Part shown: one piece after another, positions 5,767-11,536 of the stretch
How the letters are laid out: every line of letters begins with the position of its first letter
Numbering within the stretch: the first letter of the stretch is position 1
NCBI GenBank assembly: GCA_016208665.1
Contig: JACQXT010000016.1
Span: 1-11,536 of the forward strand
Length of the DNA stretch: 11,536 nt
DNA from: Chitinivibrionia bacterium
GTDB lineage: Bacteria > Krumholzibacteriota > Krumholzibacteriia > WVZY01
Reading direction: 5' to 3'
Made by a program: the position numbers and the translations under genes
The notes under the pieces: model-generated
Databases searched by the model: none
What the model saw: the letters and a program-made list of their open reading frames with translations, nothing else
What the model was told of the DNA's origin: nothing

Positions 5767-8061
5767 ATGAGGTTGAAATCCGTTGTTCGAGCGTTCTTCT
5801 TCTTGTGCATCGCTTCGGTGTTCATCCTCGAATTCCCCGGCGTCAAGGACCTCATCGACAGCCCGTATTCAGGAATAGAAACCAAGAATCTCGTCGTTCA
5901 GAACATCGATGACTCGGGGCCCAACCGGAGCAAGAATATCGGTTTCGGCGATGAAATCCATTCGATCGACGGCGAAGCGGTGCGGAACTACAACCACTAC
6001 CGCCGTATCCTGATCGAGAACGCCCGCTATGCGCCTCAAACCTACGTGTTGCTCCGCGGTCCGGAAAAGATCGAAGTGGAGATCGACTACATCGAGGTGC
6101 CGCCGCGCGTCATCCAGAAGAAGTTCAAGTTTCTGCTCGTGGCATTCACGTTTCTGTTGATGGGGCTTCTGGTCTATCTCAGACGCTCCGACCGGTTGGG
6201 CGTGCTGTTTTCCGTGAACTGCACGATCCTCGCGTTCTTTCTGACCGACCGGCCGACGGTTTCCGCGCCCTTCTTACAGCTCTTCGGGGAGCTGTTCCAC
6301 GATGCGATCATCCTGCTCTTCCCCGCAGTGTTTCTGCATTTCTTCCTGATATTCCCCGACCGGCAGCCGACAGACGATTCCGTTCTCGAACGCCGCTCGA
6401 TCTGGAAAGTCTACGTTCCCCCGCTTGCGCTCTATTGCCTCGATTGCTATCTGGTGCTGAGGCATTTCTTCTATGCATCCGCGGAACGCGCGCTGGTGGC
6501 GATCGTCCTCTACGGCTCCATGGCGATCATGGTCGGGTATCTCGTGGCGTCGCTCGTCATATTCGCCAGAAACTACCGCGCTTCGCCCAGAGCCCAGAAG
6601 GTGCGGCTCAGGATCGTCATCGGCGGGACGATCGCCGGAACCATTCCCTTCCTGTTCACCGTCGTGCTCAGGCAGATCTCACCCGGCGCAAGCAACTGGT
6701 GGGACTACTTTTCCGCCGTCGCGCTCGGATTCATCGTCGTTTCATTCGCCTATGCGATTCTGAAACACGGAGCAATAGAGCTCAATCTCGTAGTGAAGAA
6801 AAGCCTCGTGTACGCGATTCTTACGGGCGGCATCATCGCCGTATACTATGCGCTCGTCAACATTCTGGGCGATTTCTTCACCAGGGAATTCAATCTGAGC
6901 CGGTCGATCTTTTCGGTTCTCTCGGTGCTCGTCATCGCGGTGGTGTTCGCGCCCGCCAGGAGCTTCTTTCAGCGCCTTCTCGACCGTGTGTTCTACGTGG
7001 GCGAATACGTATTCAAACAGGAAATCGTGGAATTCAACAAGCACCTTTCGGGGAAGCTCTCGCGCAAGGAGATTTTCGATTACCTGTACGAGAAAGTCGC
7101 GAAACTCCTCAAGGCCTCCTACATGGCGGTCTATCTCAAGAGCGAAGACGACATCCTGAGGCTCCGGGCGTCATACGGCGAAGCGAGTTCCCTTCCCCGC
7201 GAGATCTCCAAGCAAAACCATCTTATCAACAGCGTCATGCGGCTCGACAAGTCGCTGCTGATCGAATACCTGGACCGTCCATGGCAGTTGAAATACCTCG
7301 ACGAGGCGTCGAGGGGCTTTCTCGACGCGTCCCGCGCCGCCGTCATCCTCCGCCTCGCTACGCATGGAACGTTTCTGGGCCTCATTGTCCTGGGCGAAAA
7401 GCGGGCCTCCTTCGACATCCTGGGCAAGATGATGAGCTCATCGGAGGTAGGGGGCGATTACTTCGATTATTTCACGCTCGACGAAGACCGCGTGGCTATC
7501 GTGCTCGGAGACGTGAGCGGCAACGGCATCCCTGCGGCGATGCTGGTCTTCTCGATTCAGGCGGTATTCAAGAACCTTGCGGTCAAGGAACGCCTGTCGC
7601 CCGGGGATATGAACAGGGATCTGAACAACTATCTCTGCAGCAACGCCAAACCAGGGCAATTCGCGACGTTTTTCTACGGGATACTCGATGTCAGGAGATT
7701 CACGTTTACCTTTTCCAATGCGGGCCAGCATCCCGTTCTTCTGATCAAGGGCCAGTACGTCGATCGTCTCGGCGAAGGCGGCGTGCTGCTCGGAGTTCAG
7801 AAGAACCATGTTTATCAGGAGGGCTCGGTTAGGATCGAGCCGGGGGATCTTCTCTGCCTGCATACGGACGGCATCGTCGAGCAGAAGAATGCCGCCGGAG
7901 AAGAGTATGGAGAGAAGCGTCTCGTCGAGCTATTAAGGAAGGCCAAAGACTTGCCGTTGCCCGCCATAACCGAGTCGCTTTTTGCATCAGTTCTTTCCTT
8001 CGGCAGCGGCGTCCAGGACGATGATTTGAGCTGCATAATCGTTAGACGCAGAATGAGTTAA
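5767..8061 (+). CDS. PDZ / multi-membrane / SpoIIE-type protein phosphatase
   Basis: A 764-residue membrane signalling protein. Residues 5-25 form a first membrane span. About 32-117 looks like a PDZ domain (NIGFGDEIHSIDGEAV at 57-72). From 119 to about 400 there are roughly eight more hydrophobic spans, including HFFLIFPD, seen in similar bacterial receptors. About 419-547 is GAF-like, ending in FLGLIVLGEKR. From 549 on is a SpoIIE (PP2C-like) Ser/Thr phosphatase: EVGGDYFD (560-567), GDVSGNG (581-587), NAGQHP, LHTDG (698-702) and a terminal DDDL (751-754), which supply the metal-binding aspartates. Such phosphatases usually act on an anti-anti-sigma factor (STAS protein) in partner switching, but none is seen here. 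Odd: the end of GAF and the long helical linker with the usual IQxSLLP-type motif are absent between 547 and 549. The start at 5767 is chosen over an in-frame ATG at 5566 because the extension is Arg/Ser-rich, overlaps the promoter region and precedes a clear N-terminal span. No terminator is obvious after the stop. Confidence 0.85.
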   Translation: MRLKSVVRAFFFLCIASVFILEFPGVKDLIDSPYSGIETKNLVVQNIDDSGPNRSKNIGFGDEIHSIDGEAVRNYNHYRRILIENARYAPQTYVLLRGPEKIEVEIDYIEVPPRVIQKKFKFLLVAFTFLLMGLLVYLRRSDRLGVLFSVNCTILAFFLTDRPTVSAPFLQLFGELFHDAIILLFPAVFLHFFLIFPDRQPTDDSVLERRSIWKVYVPPLALYCLDCYLVLRHFFYASAERALVAIVLYGSMAIMVGYLVASLVIFARNYRASPRAQKVRLRIVIGGTIAGTIPFLFTVVLRQISPGASNWWDYFSAVALGFIVVSFAYAILKHGAIELNLVVKKSLVYAILTGGIIAVYYALVNILGDFFTREFNLSRSIFSVLSVLVIAVVFAPARSFFQRLLDRVFYVGEYVFKQEIVEFNKHLSGKLSRKEIFDYLYEKVAKLLKASYMAVYLKSEDDILRLRASYGEASSLPREISKQNHLINSVMRLDKSLLIEYLDRPWQLKYLDEASRGFLDASRAAVILRLATHGTFLGLIVLGEKRASFDILGKMMSSSEVGGDYFDYFTLDEDRVAIVLGDVSGNGIPAAMLVFSIQAVFKNLAVKERLSPGDMNRDLNNYLCSNAKPGQFATFFYGILDVRRFTFTFSNAGQHPVLLIKGQYVDRLGEGGVLLGVQKNHVYQEGSVRIEPGDLLCLHTDGIVEQKNAAGEEYGEKRLVELLRKAKDLPLPAITESLFASVLSFGSGVQDDDLSCIIVRRRMS

Positions 8062-8167
8062 CCCCCGCTCAGCTCCTTCGGCACGCATTTTGCCCCTTCC
8101 GGAATGCTACAAAGGAAACAAGACTTGGTAGCGTGGCTAAATCCGATTATCGCAAAGGGGGATCCCA

Positions 8168-8215
8168 ATGCTCTGGATTTACCTGATCGATCTGCTCTGG
8201 TGGTTAAGGAGATAA
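8168..8215 (+). CDS. tiny Trp/Leu-rich ORF, possible leader peptide
   Basis: Fifteen codons, MLWIYLIDLLWWLRR, ending in TAA at 8213-8215. AAGGGGG at 8155-8161 is a good Shine-Dalgarno site 6 bases before the ATG. Three of 15 residues are Trp, two of them adjacent, and ten are hydrophobic, with an Arg-Arg end. It could be a leader peptide, a very small membrane peptide (as in type I toxins) or chance. Its stop overlaps the Shine-Dalgarno site of the next small ORF. No trp or other amino-acid biosynthesis gene lies downstream, which weakens the attenuation idea. Confidence 0.25.
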   Translation: MLWIYLIDLLWWLRR

Positions 8216-8220
8216 CCCGA

Positions 8221-8364
8221 ATGCGGTGTTCCCGACTGCCGGGAACATCTACTTCACAGCCTTGCAACCGGGAACACCGTCCACCACCGCCATACTCCCA
8301 AAAGTCCTCGCCGGCTCCGGCTGCACCCTACTTTAGCAAAATTGCACAACATACTGTCAATTAA
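8221..8364 (+). CDS. small ORF of unknown function
   Basis: Forty-seven codons ending in TAA. AGGAGA at 8207-8212 lies 8 bases before the ATG, in the loop of a 5-bp hairpin (GGTTA 8202-8206 with TAACC 8213-8217) that could hide it. The product is rich in Pro and Ser with no recognised domain. Its first half coincides with the nested hairpins at 8224-8279, so the sequence may be conserved as RNA structure, if at all, rather than as protein. Real coding status is doubtful. Confidence 0.2.
   Translation: MRCSRLPGTSTSQPCNREHRPPPPYSQKSSPAPAAPYFSKIAQHTVN
8224..8279 (+). repeat. mutually exclusive hairpins
   Basis: CGGTGTTCCCG (8224-8234) can pair with the near CGGGAACA (8240-8247; 8 bp, 5-base loop) or with the distal CGGGAACACCG (8269-8279; 11 bp perfect, 34-base loop). 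The two partners are copies of one sequence. The arrangement resembles a switching leader or a small duplicated inverted repeat. No T-run follows either hairpin. Confidence 0.5.
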
Positions 8365-8458
8365 TAAGAAGAACAGCTGCTACCATATATTGTGGTGCGA
8401 AGACTCAGGCGAATTCAAATGATAGAAATGCCATTAAGCTTCAATTTTAACAGTATGT
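8349..8458. repeat. 9-bp inverted repeat about 90 bp apart
   Basis: ACATACTGT (8349-8357) and ACAGTATGT (8450-8458) are perfect reverse complements bounding an AT-rich segment just before the ncRNA promoter. They may be a chance pair, since neither target-site duplication nor ORF is seen. Confidence 0.25.
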
Positions 8459-8497
8459 CATTATTTGAAATAAAGAATTAACGAATTCATTTTTTTA

Positions 8498-8527
8498 TTG
8501 ACAGTTGTTTTTCAGTGGAAATATAAT
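8498..8527 (+). promoter_or_regulatory. fully consensus sigma70 promoter of an ncRNA
   Basis: TTGACA (8498-8503) and TATAAT (8522-8527) match both consensus hexamers at all twelve positions, with an 18-base spacer, in an AT-rich upstream context with a T7 run just before. No protein-coding gene follows on this strand, so the product should be an RNA starting near 8534. Confidence 0.8.
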
Positions 8528-8533
8528 CAAGTA

Positions 8534-8664
8534 GAACGAGAGTCTCCCTGGCCTTCGCGTGAGCCCTCTGCTCTCAAGCTATTATTAAGCGAAGCGGTTG
8601 CCGCATGGGCCTCTGACGGGCGATTAGCGACACGGAGGGCATCGGGTCTCTCGTTCCCTTTTTT
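8534..8664 (+). ncRNA. structured small RNA, candidate 6S RNA
   Basis: A transcript of about 130 nt is predicted from the promoter to the T8 run at 8659-8666. Its two ends pair perfectly (AACGAGAG 8535-8542 with CUCUCGUU 8648-8655), and the stem continues past one U-U mismatch (8544-8546 with 8644-8646). A lopsided internal bubble follows (16 bases at 8547-8562 against 3 at 8641-8643). Next come a second stem of 8 bp (GCCCUCUG 8563-8570 with CGGAGGGC 8633-8640, one G-U pair) and an apical region with a GCGG-UUG-CCGC hairpin (8594-8604). An alternative 6-bp pairing (8553-8558 with 8589-8594) exists. A rod with a large central bubble is the layout of 6S RNA, which mimics an open promoter and holds sigma70 RNA polymerase in stationary phase. 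It is shorter than typical 6S (160-200 nt), so that name is a hypothesis. Being an independent, structured RNA is the stronger claim. It contains none of the usual SRP RNA tetraloop motifs or a tRNA-like end. Confidence 0.65.
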
Positions 8665-8666
8665 TT
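8632..8666 (+). terminator. terminator of the small RNA
   Basis: ACGGAG (8632-8637) can pair with CUC-CGU (8648-8654, one bulged U), followed by TCCC and eight T (8659-8666). This local hairpin competes with the end-to-end closing stem of the RNA. Confidence 0.55.
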
Positions 8667-8726
8667 ACCCTTCCCTTCCCGCGCGACAGAGTACCCCGAG
8701 CCATACTTCTTGTTCGAACGACGTAT

Positions 8727-8766
8727 AAAAAAAGAAACGGCGCTTCATTACGCTGAGCGCCGTTTC
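8727..8766 (-). terminator. intrinsic terminator of the aminotransferase operon
   Basis: On the minus strand an 11-bp perfect stem, GAAACGGCGCT (8766-8756) with its complement (8744-8734), encloses an 11-base loop and is followed by seven T (8733-8727). It lies 34 bases after the aminotransferase stop. It is a strong one-direction terminator; on the + strand no T-run follows. Confidence 0.92.
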
Positions 8767-8800
8767 CATTGGTGAAGCGCGGGCCGGGTGAATACAAGTA

Positions 8801-10006
8801 TTACTCAAGAACCCGGGCGATTCTCTCCACGAGCCAATCGATTTCCCGCTCGCGTATGACCAGAGGAGGAGCGAACCTGATTGTCTGCCCGTGCGTGTCC
8901 TTGGCGAGCACGCCGAGTTCTTTTAAGCGTTCGGCAAACTCTCTCGCCGTTCCGGCCGATTTCTTCAACTCGATGGCATTCAACAGTCCCACGCCTCGAA
9001 TTTCCTTAACCTTTTTCGAACCGATCGCGTTGAGGGCGTTCCGGAAGCGCATCCCGAGCTTCTCGGCGCTCGCATCGAGCTTTTCCTTGATGAGCACGTC
9101 GAGGGCCGCAATTGCGACGGCTGATGCCAGGGGGTTGCCGCCGAACGTGCTTCCATGTTCGCCGGGGCCGATCACCGACATGATGTCCGCGGACGCCAAA
9201 GCGGCGGATACGGGCATCACGCCGCCGCCGAGCGCTTTCCCGACCATCAGGATGTCGGGCTTGGCATCCTCGCGCATCCAGGCGAACATTGTGCCCGTTC
9301 TGCAGAATCCCGTCTGAATCTCGTCGAGCATCAGGAGAACGTGGTTCTTCCGGCAAACCGCCTTTGCCGCCCTGAGGTACCCGGGATCGGGGACCTTGAC
9401 ACCCGCTTCTCCTTGGATGGGTTCCACGAGGAACCCGACAGTCTCCGGAGTAATGGCGTTCTCGAGCGCGGCGATTGAATTGTAAGGGATCACCTTGAAG
9501 CCAGGCGAGAACGGCCCGAATCCTTCGCGCGCCGGCGGATCCGTGGAGAATCCGACGATCGTCGTCGTTCTGCCGTGAAAGTTCTCTTTGCAGCAGATGA
9601 TGCGCGCCTTGTTTGAAGGAACGCCTTTCCTGACGTACCCCCACTTGCGCGCGATCTTGATTGCGGTCTCGACGGCTTCGGCGCCCGTGTTCATGGGCAG
9701 GGCGACGTCCATCCGTGCGATGGATGTCAGCTTCTTCAGAAAGAGTCCCATCATGTCGTTGTGGAACGCCCTGCTGGTCAGCGTTACCTTGCCCGCCTGG
9801 TCTTTCAGAGCCTTGATGACGGCGGGGTGCCGGTGGCCCTGGTTGACCGCGCTGTAGGCCGAGAGGCAGTCAAGATACTTCCTGCCCTCGGGATCCCACA
9901 CCCACACGCCCTTCGCCCTGCTCACGACAACGGGTATGGGATGGTAGTTATGGGCTCCGTAGGTATTGTCGAGATCCATGTAATACCGAGAGCTCTTGCC
10001 GGCCAC
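8801..10006 (-). CDS. rocD: ornithine-oxo-acid aminotransferase (omega-aminotransferase)
   Basis: A 401-residue class III PLP aminotransferase, the length of bacterial ornithine aminotransferases. YGAHNYHPIPV (16-26), FLSAYSAVNQGH-type DCLSAYSAVNQGHRHP (46-61) and TLTSRAFHND (75-84) are signature stretches of the ornithine subfamily. FHGRT (143-147), LLMLDEIQTGFCRTG (Asp228 for the pyridine nitrogen) and MVGKALGGG (Lys257, Schiff base with PLP) give the catalytic set. It would move the terminal amino group of ornithine to 2-oxoglutarate, giving glutamate and glutamate semialdehyde. A related substrate such as lysine, 2-aminoadipate semialdehyde or another diamine is possible given the neighbour. 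GTG at 10006 is the start: AGGAGG lies 6 bases before it inside the last codons of the dehydrogenase gene, whose stop is one base upstream. This implies translational coupling. Stop is TAA at 8801-8803. Confidence 0.88.
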   Translation of the reverse strand: MAGKSSRYYMDLDNTYGAHNYHPIPVVVSRAKGVWVWDPEGRKYLDCLSAYSAVNQGHRHPAVIKALKDQAGKVTLTSRAFHNDMMGLFLKKLTSIARMDVALPMNTGAEAVETAIKIARKWGYVRKGVPSNKARIICCKENFHGRTTTIVGFSTDPPAREGFGPFSPGFKVIPYNSIAALENAITPETVGFLVEPIQGEAGVKVPDPGYLRAAKAVCRKNHVLLMLDEIQTGFCRTGTMFAWMREDAKPDILMVGKALGGGVMPVSAALASADIMSVIGPGEHGSTFGGNPLASAVAIAALDVLIKEKLDASAEKLGMRFRNALNAIGSKKVKEIRGVGLLNAIELKKSAGTAREFAERLKELGVLAKDTHGQTIRFAPPLVIREREIDWLVERIARVLE

Positions 10007-10007
10007 G

Positions 10008-11333
10008 TTACACCTCCTGGCTCCGTTCCTTGAAGATGACGTTATACGATTCGAGTTCGTCGAGCAGCGGCGTGTAGATCCCGGGCGATACCGGGATATG
10101 GCTTCCATTCTCCGATATGGACTTATTCAGAATCAGCTTCACGGCCATCGCGGCAGGCAGGGACACCGTGCGTGCGATCGACGTGTCCTCGCCGGGAATG
10201 CCGTAATCCACGAGGGTCGAGGTGAGATAACGGCGGGCGCTGCCGGGAAATTCCGCTATGAATTCATGATGCATCACGATCATGTCGCGTTCGTTCTCGC
10301 CGATCGACATCTTCGAGAGCGTAAGCACGTTCAGGTAATCGAGCGGATTGTTCTTGTCGCCGGGCAGCGGCGCATCGCCGAAGAGGCCGAGCCAACCGAA
10401 GCGTTTGATGACGGCCGCAAACGGTTCGAGACCGAGGAACTTCGCCGTCGCAGCGGGAAGATCCGCGCCGGGAGCCGCCTTGACGAGATGGCGGGTCACG
10501 TCTCCATAGGTCCTTCCGGAGAATCCCTGCAGCGGCGCGTCGCTCAGCCAGCCGAGGGCCACGATTTTTCTGATCGTCTCGCACCAGCCCGTCATTCTGA
10601 AGGTTCCGCGGTACACCGTGTGCGCGTCCTTCAATCCGTATATATCCTTGTACGGAACGGAATCCCTGTTCGGATAGTTCTCAAAGGATCCCGCTCCGGG
10701 AACGTCCTGAATGTAGTAGTTCTCGAACAGTTGCTCGCCCGGTATCTTCCGTTCAGCGCCGTTTTCGAGCCAGCGCGCGGCGTTTCTGGACGCGAGAAGC
10801 ACGCCGCGGGGCGACCAGGAAAACTTGTAGCCGAAGGGGTTCGTATTCGCCTCGTGCGCCGGCAGCGCTCCGGTGGACGATTTGAAGCTGACGATCTTCC
10901 CTCCCGTTTCCTCGACGCGATGAATGATTCTCATTGCGGACATGTGATCGATGCCGGGATCGAGGCCGCACTCGTTCAGGAGCAGCACACCGGCCGAGCG
11001 GGCGTCGGCATCGAGCGCGTTCATGGCGGCGCTCACATACGACGTCGTCACCAGGTGCTTCTTGTGCTTGATGCAATGCTTGGCGACATCAACATGATAC
11101 GCGTAGGGCACGAGGCTCACCACGACGTCTGCGGCCTTGACTTCGCTTTCGACGGAACTCATGTCGTCGACGTTCAACGTTTTTGCGACGCCGTTCGGGC
11201 GGCCGCCGATCATCTTCTGAGCCTTGCTCACCGTGCGAGTCGCGACGGTCAAATGCATATCAGGCTGGTCCAGCAGATAGCGGACCAGAGGCCGTGCAAC
11301 CAGTCCTGCTCCCAACACCACTACCTTTGCCAT
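10008..11333 (-). CDS. saccharopine dehydrogenase (L-glutamate-forming type)
   Basis: A 441-residue NAD(P)-dependent oxidoreductase of the LYS9/saccharopine reductase family, close to the yeast enzyme in length. The N-terminal Rossmann fold shows VVVLGAGLVARPL (G8-x-G10-x-x-A13). VVSLVPYAYHVDVAKHCI (71-88), KKHLVTTSYVS (91-101) and ECGLDPGIDHMSAM (121-134) are typical of the catalytic core. The C-terminal region (IPVSPGIYTPLLDELE) is also characteristic. The enzyme interconverts saccharopine with 2-aminoadipate 6-semialdehyde and glutamate; in bacteria with a neighbouring lysine-ketoglutarate reductase this normally runs in lysine catabolism. GGAGGT (11345-11340) lies 6 bases before the ATG. 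The gene begins 35 bases after the stop of the upstream partial gene and ends one base before the GTG of the aminotransferase, so the three look like one operon. Related enzymes for carboxynorspermidine exist, but the sequence looks closer to the saccharopine type. Confidence 0.85.
   Translation of the reverse strand: MAKVVVLGAGLVARPLVRYLLDQPDMHLTVATRTVSKAQKMIGGRPNGVAKTLNVDDMSSVESEVKAADVVVSLVPYAYHVDVAKHCIKHKKHLVTTSYVSAAMNALDADARSAGVLLLNECGLDPGIDHMSAMRIIHRVEETGGKIVSFKSSTGALPAHEANTNPFGYKFSWSPRGVLLASRNAARWLENGAERKIPGEQLFENYYIQDVPGAGSFENYPNRDSVPYKDIYGLKDAHTVYRGTFRMTGWCETIRKIVALGWLSDAPLQGFSGRTYGDVTRHLVKAAPGADLPAATAKFLGLEPFAAVIKRFGWLGLFGDAPLPGDKNNPLDYLNVLTLSKMSIGENERDMIVMHHEFIAEFPGSARRYLTSTLVDYGIPGEDTSIARTVSLPAAMAVKLILNKSISENGSHIPVSPGIYTPLLDELESYNVIFKERSQEV
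10013..10018 (-). promoter_or_regulatory. ribosome-binding site inside the dehydrogenase 3' end
   Basis: AGGAGG on the minus strand spans the final Gln-Glu-Val codons of the dehydrogenase and precedes the aminotransferase GTG by 6 bases. It decides the GTG start and couples the two genes. Confidence 0.75.
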
Positions 11334-11368
11334 GTATATACCTCCGCGTTTACCGGTTAGTGTTACGG

Positions 11369-11536
11369 TTACTTCATAAGCTTCGCGATATAGTCGTAAT
11401 CCGGGGTCAAGCGGCCTTTATGGAGAATGACCGCCTTCTTGACGGCGGCGGGCAGCGCGAGCCGTTCGAAATCGGCGCCGTAGTCCGCCTGCGCGATAGC
11501 CGGAATAAACTCCGAGATAACGGTGCTGAAATACAT
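11369..11536 (-). CDS. C-terminal end of a probable lysine-ketoglutarate reductase
   Basis: Fifty-five residues and a TAA stop (11371-11369) are visible; the gene runs out of the window. An ATG sits exactly at the edge, but this is more likely an internal Met, since the 55-residue piece reads like the end of a larger protein. FSTVISEFIPAIAQADYGADFERLALP followed by KKAVILHKGRLTPDYDYI resembles the end of saccharopine-forming lysine-ketoglutarate reductases, with their 'L-P-x-x-x-K-x-A-x-I-x-x-G-x-L-T-P-x-Y-x-Y' tail. This resemblance is from memory and the fragment is short. The adjacent saccharopine dehydrogenase supports it. If right, it joins lysine and 2-oxoglutarate to make saccharopine for the next enzyme. 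Confidence 0.5.
   Translation of the reverse strand: MYFSTVISEFIPAIAQADYGADFERLALPAAVKKAVILHKGRLTPDYDYIAKLMK

Larger units (their letters stand above)
8062..8497. other. intergenic stretch without a confident gene
   Basis: This stretch follows the phosphatase gene. Its first half (to about 8340) is GC-rich and carries two small SD-preceded ORFs and nested hairpins, listed separately. Its second half (about 8340-8497) is clearly AT-rich, with a 9-bp inverted repeat, and leads into a consensus promoter. I see no tRNA, no insertion-sequence gene and no CRISPR-like repeat. Confidence 0.6.

Noticed and set aside
6435..7832. 465-codon open frame overlapping the phosphatase on the same strand
   Set aside because: Arg-rich composition typical of a shifted frame in GC-rich DNA; the phosphatase frame has clear domains across the same stretch.
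8104..8220. In-frame upstream extension (ATG at 8104) of the 8221 small ORF
   Set aside because: Weak ribosome-binding site and no domain; the first part looks vaguely protein-like but I could not support it.
8349..8458. MITE or insertion-sequence remnant bounded by the 9-bp inverted repeat
   Set aside because: Only 9 bp match, no target-site duplication and no transposase fragment; chance in AT-rich DNA is likely.
8498..8728. 76-codon ORF downstream of the consensus promoter
   Set aside because: No ribosome-binding site; its ATG lies in the promoter and it runs through the T8 run and structured RNA, so it cannot be translated from that transcript.
9996..11360. 454-codon open frame antisense to the saccharopine dehydrogenase
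   Set aside because: It is a GC-rich shadow of the codon structure of the real gene, with no recognisable domain.

Overview
The window is a gene-dense stretch of a bacterial chromosome with moderately high GC. The organism has an outer membrane, because the first gene encodes the C-terminal part of the LPS-assembly lipoprotein LptE. I cannot name the phylum. A PDZ plus multi-membrane SpoIIE-type phosphatase, a saccharopine pathway and an unusual TusA-like protein suggest a poorly cultured environmental lineage rather than a model proteobacterium, but that is inference.

Left block, + strand (1-4640): lptE (5' truncated), holA (DNA polymerase III delta subunit), trxA (thioredoxin), a short TusA/SirA-like gene whose usual catalytic Cys is Asn, and leuS (leucyl-tRNA synthetase). 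lptE-holA and tusA-like-leuS are tightly spaced. A sigma70-type promoter at the end of holA probably gives trxA and the genes after it their own transcription. leuS ends in a convergent gap (4641-4828) with a short candidate terminator and a perfect 12-bp palindrome.

Middle block (4829-8061): a minus-strand membrane-anchored TPR protein (YfgM-like) and a divergent plus-strand signalling protein (PDZ, about eight membrane segments, GAF-like region, SpoIIE/PP2C phosphatase). They share a 230-bp divergent promoter region. In the phosphatase the end of the GAF domain and the usual helical linker before the catalytic domain appear to be missing in frame.

Gap (8062-8800): this 740-bp stretch has no convincing ordinary gene but is the most interesting part. 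It holds a pair of tiny ORFs with good Shine-Dalgarno sites, a set of mutually exclusive hairpins, and then a fully consensus sigma70 promoter (TTGACA, 18 bp, TATAAT). That promoter drives a transcript of about 130 nt that folds end to end (8-bp closing stem) and ends in a T8 run. It looks like a stand-alone structured RNA, with 6S RNA the best guess. A strong intrinsic terminator for the converging minus-strand operon follows.

Right block, minus strand (8801-11536): reading in the direction of transcription, the C-terminal end of a probable lysine-ketoglutarate reductase, a saccharopine dehydrogenase (glutamate-forming type), and an ornithine-type omega-aminotransferase that starts with GTG right after the dehydrogenase stop codon. 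Together they suggest lysine breakdown through saccharopine, coupled to aminotransfer at a terminal amino group, giving glutamate and semialdehydes.
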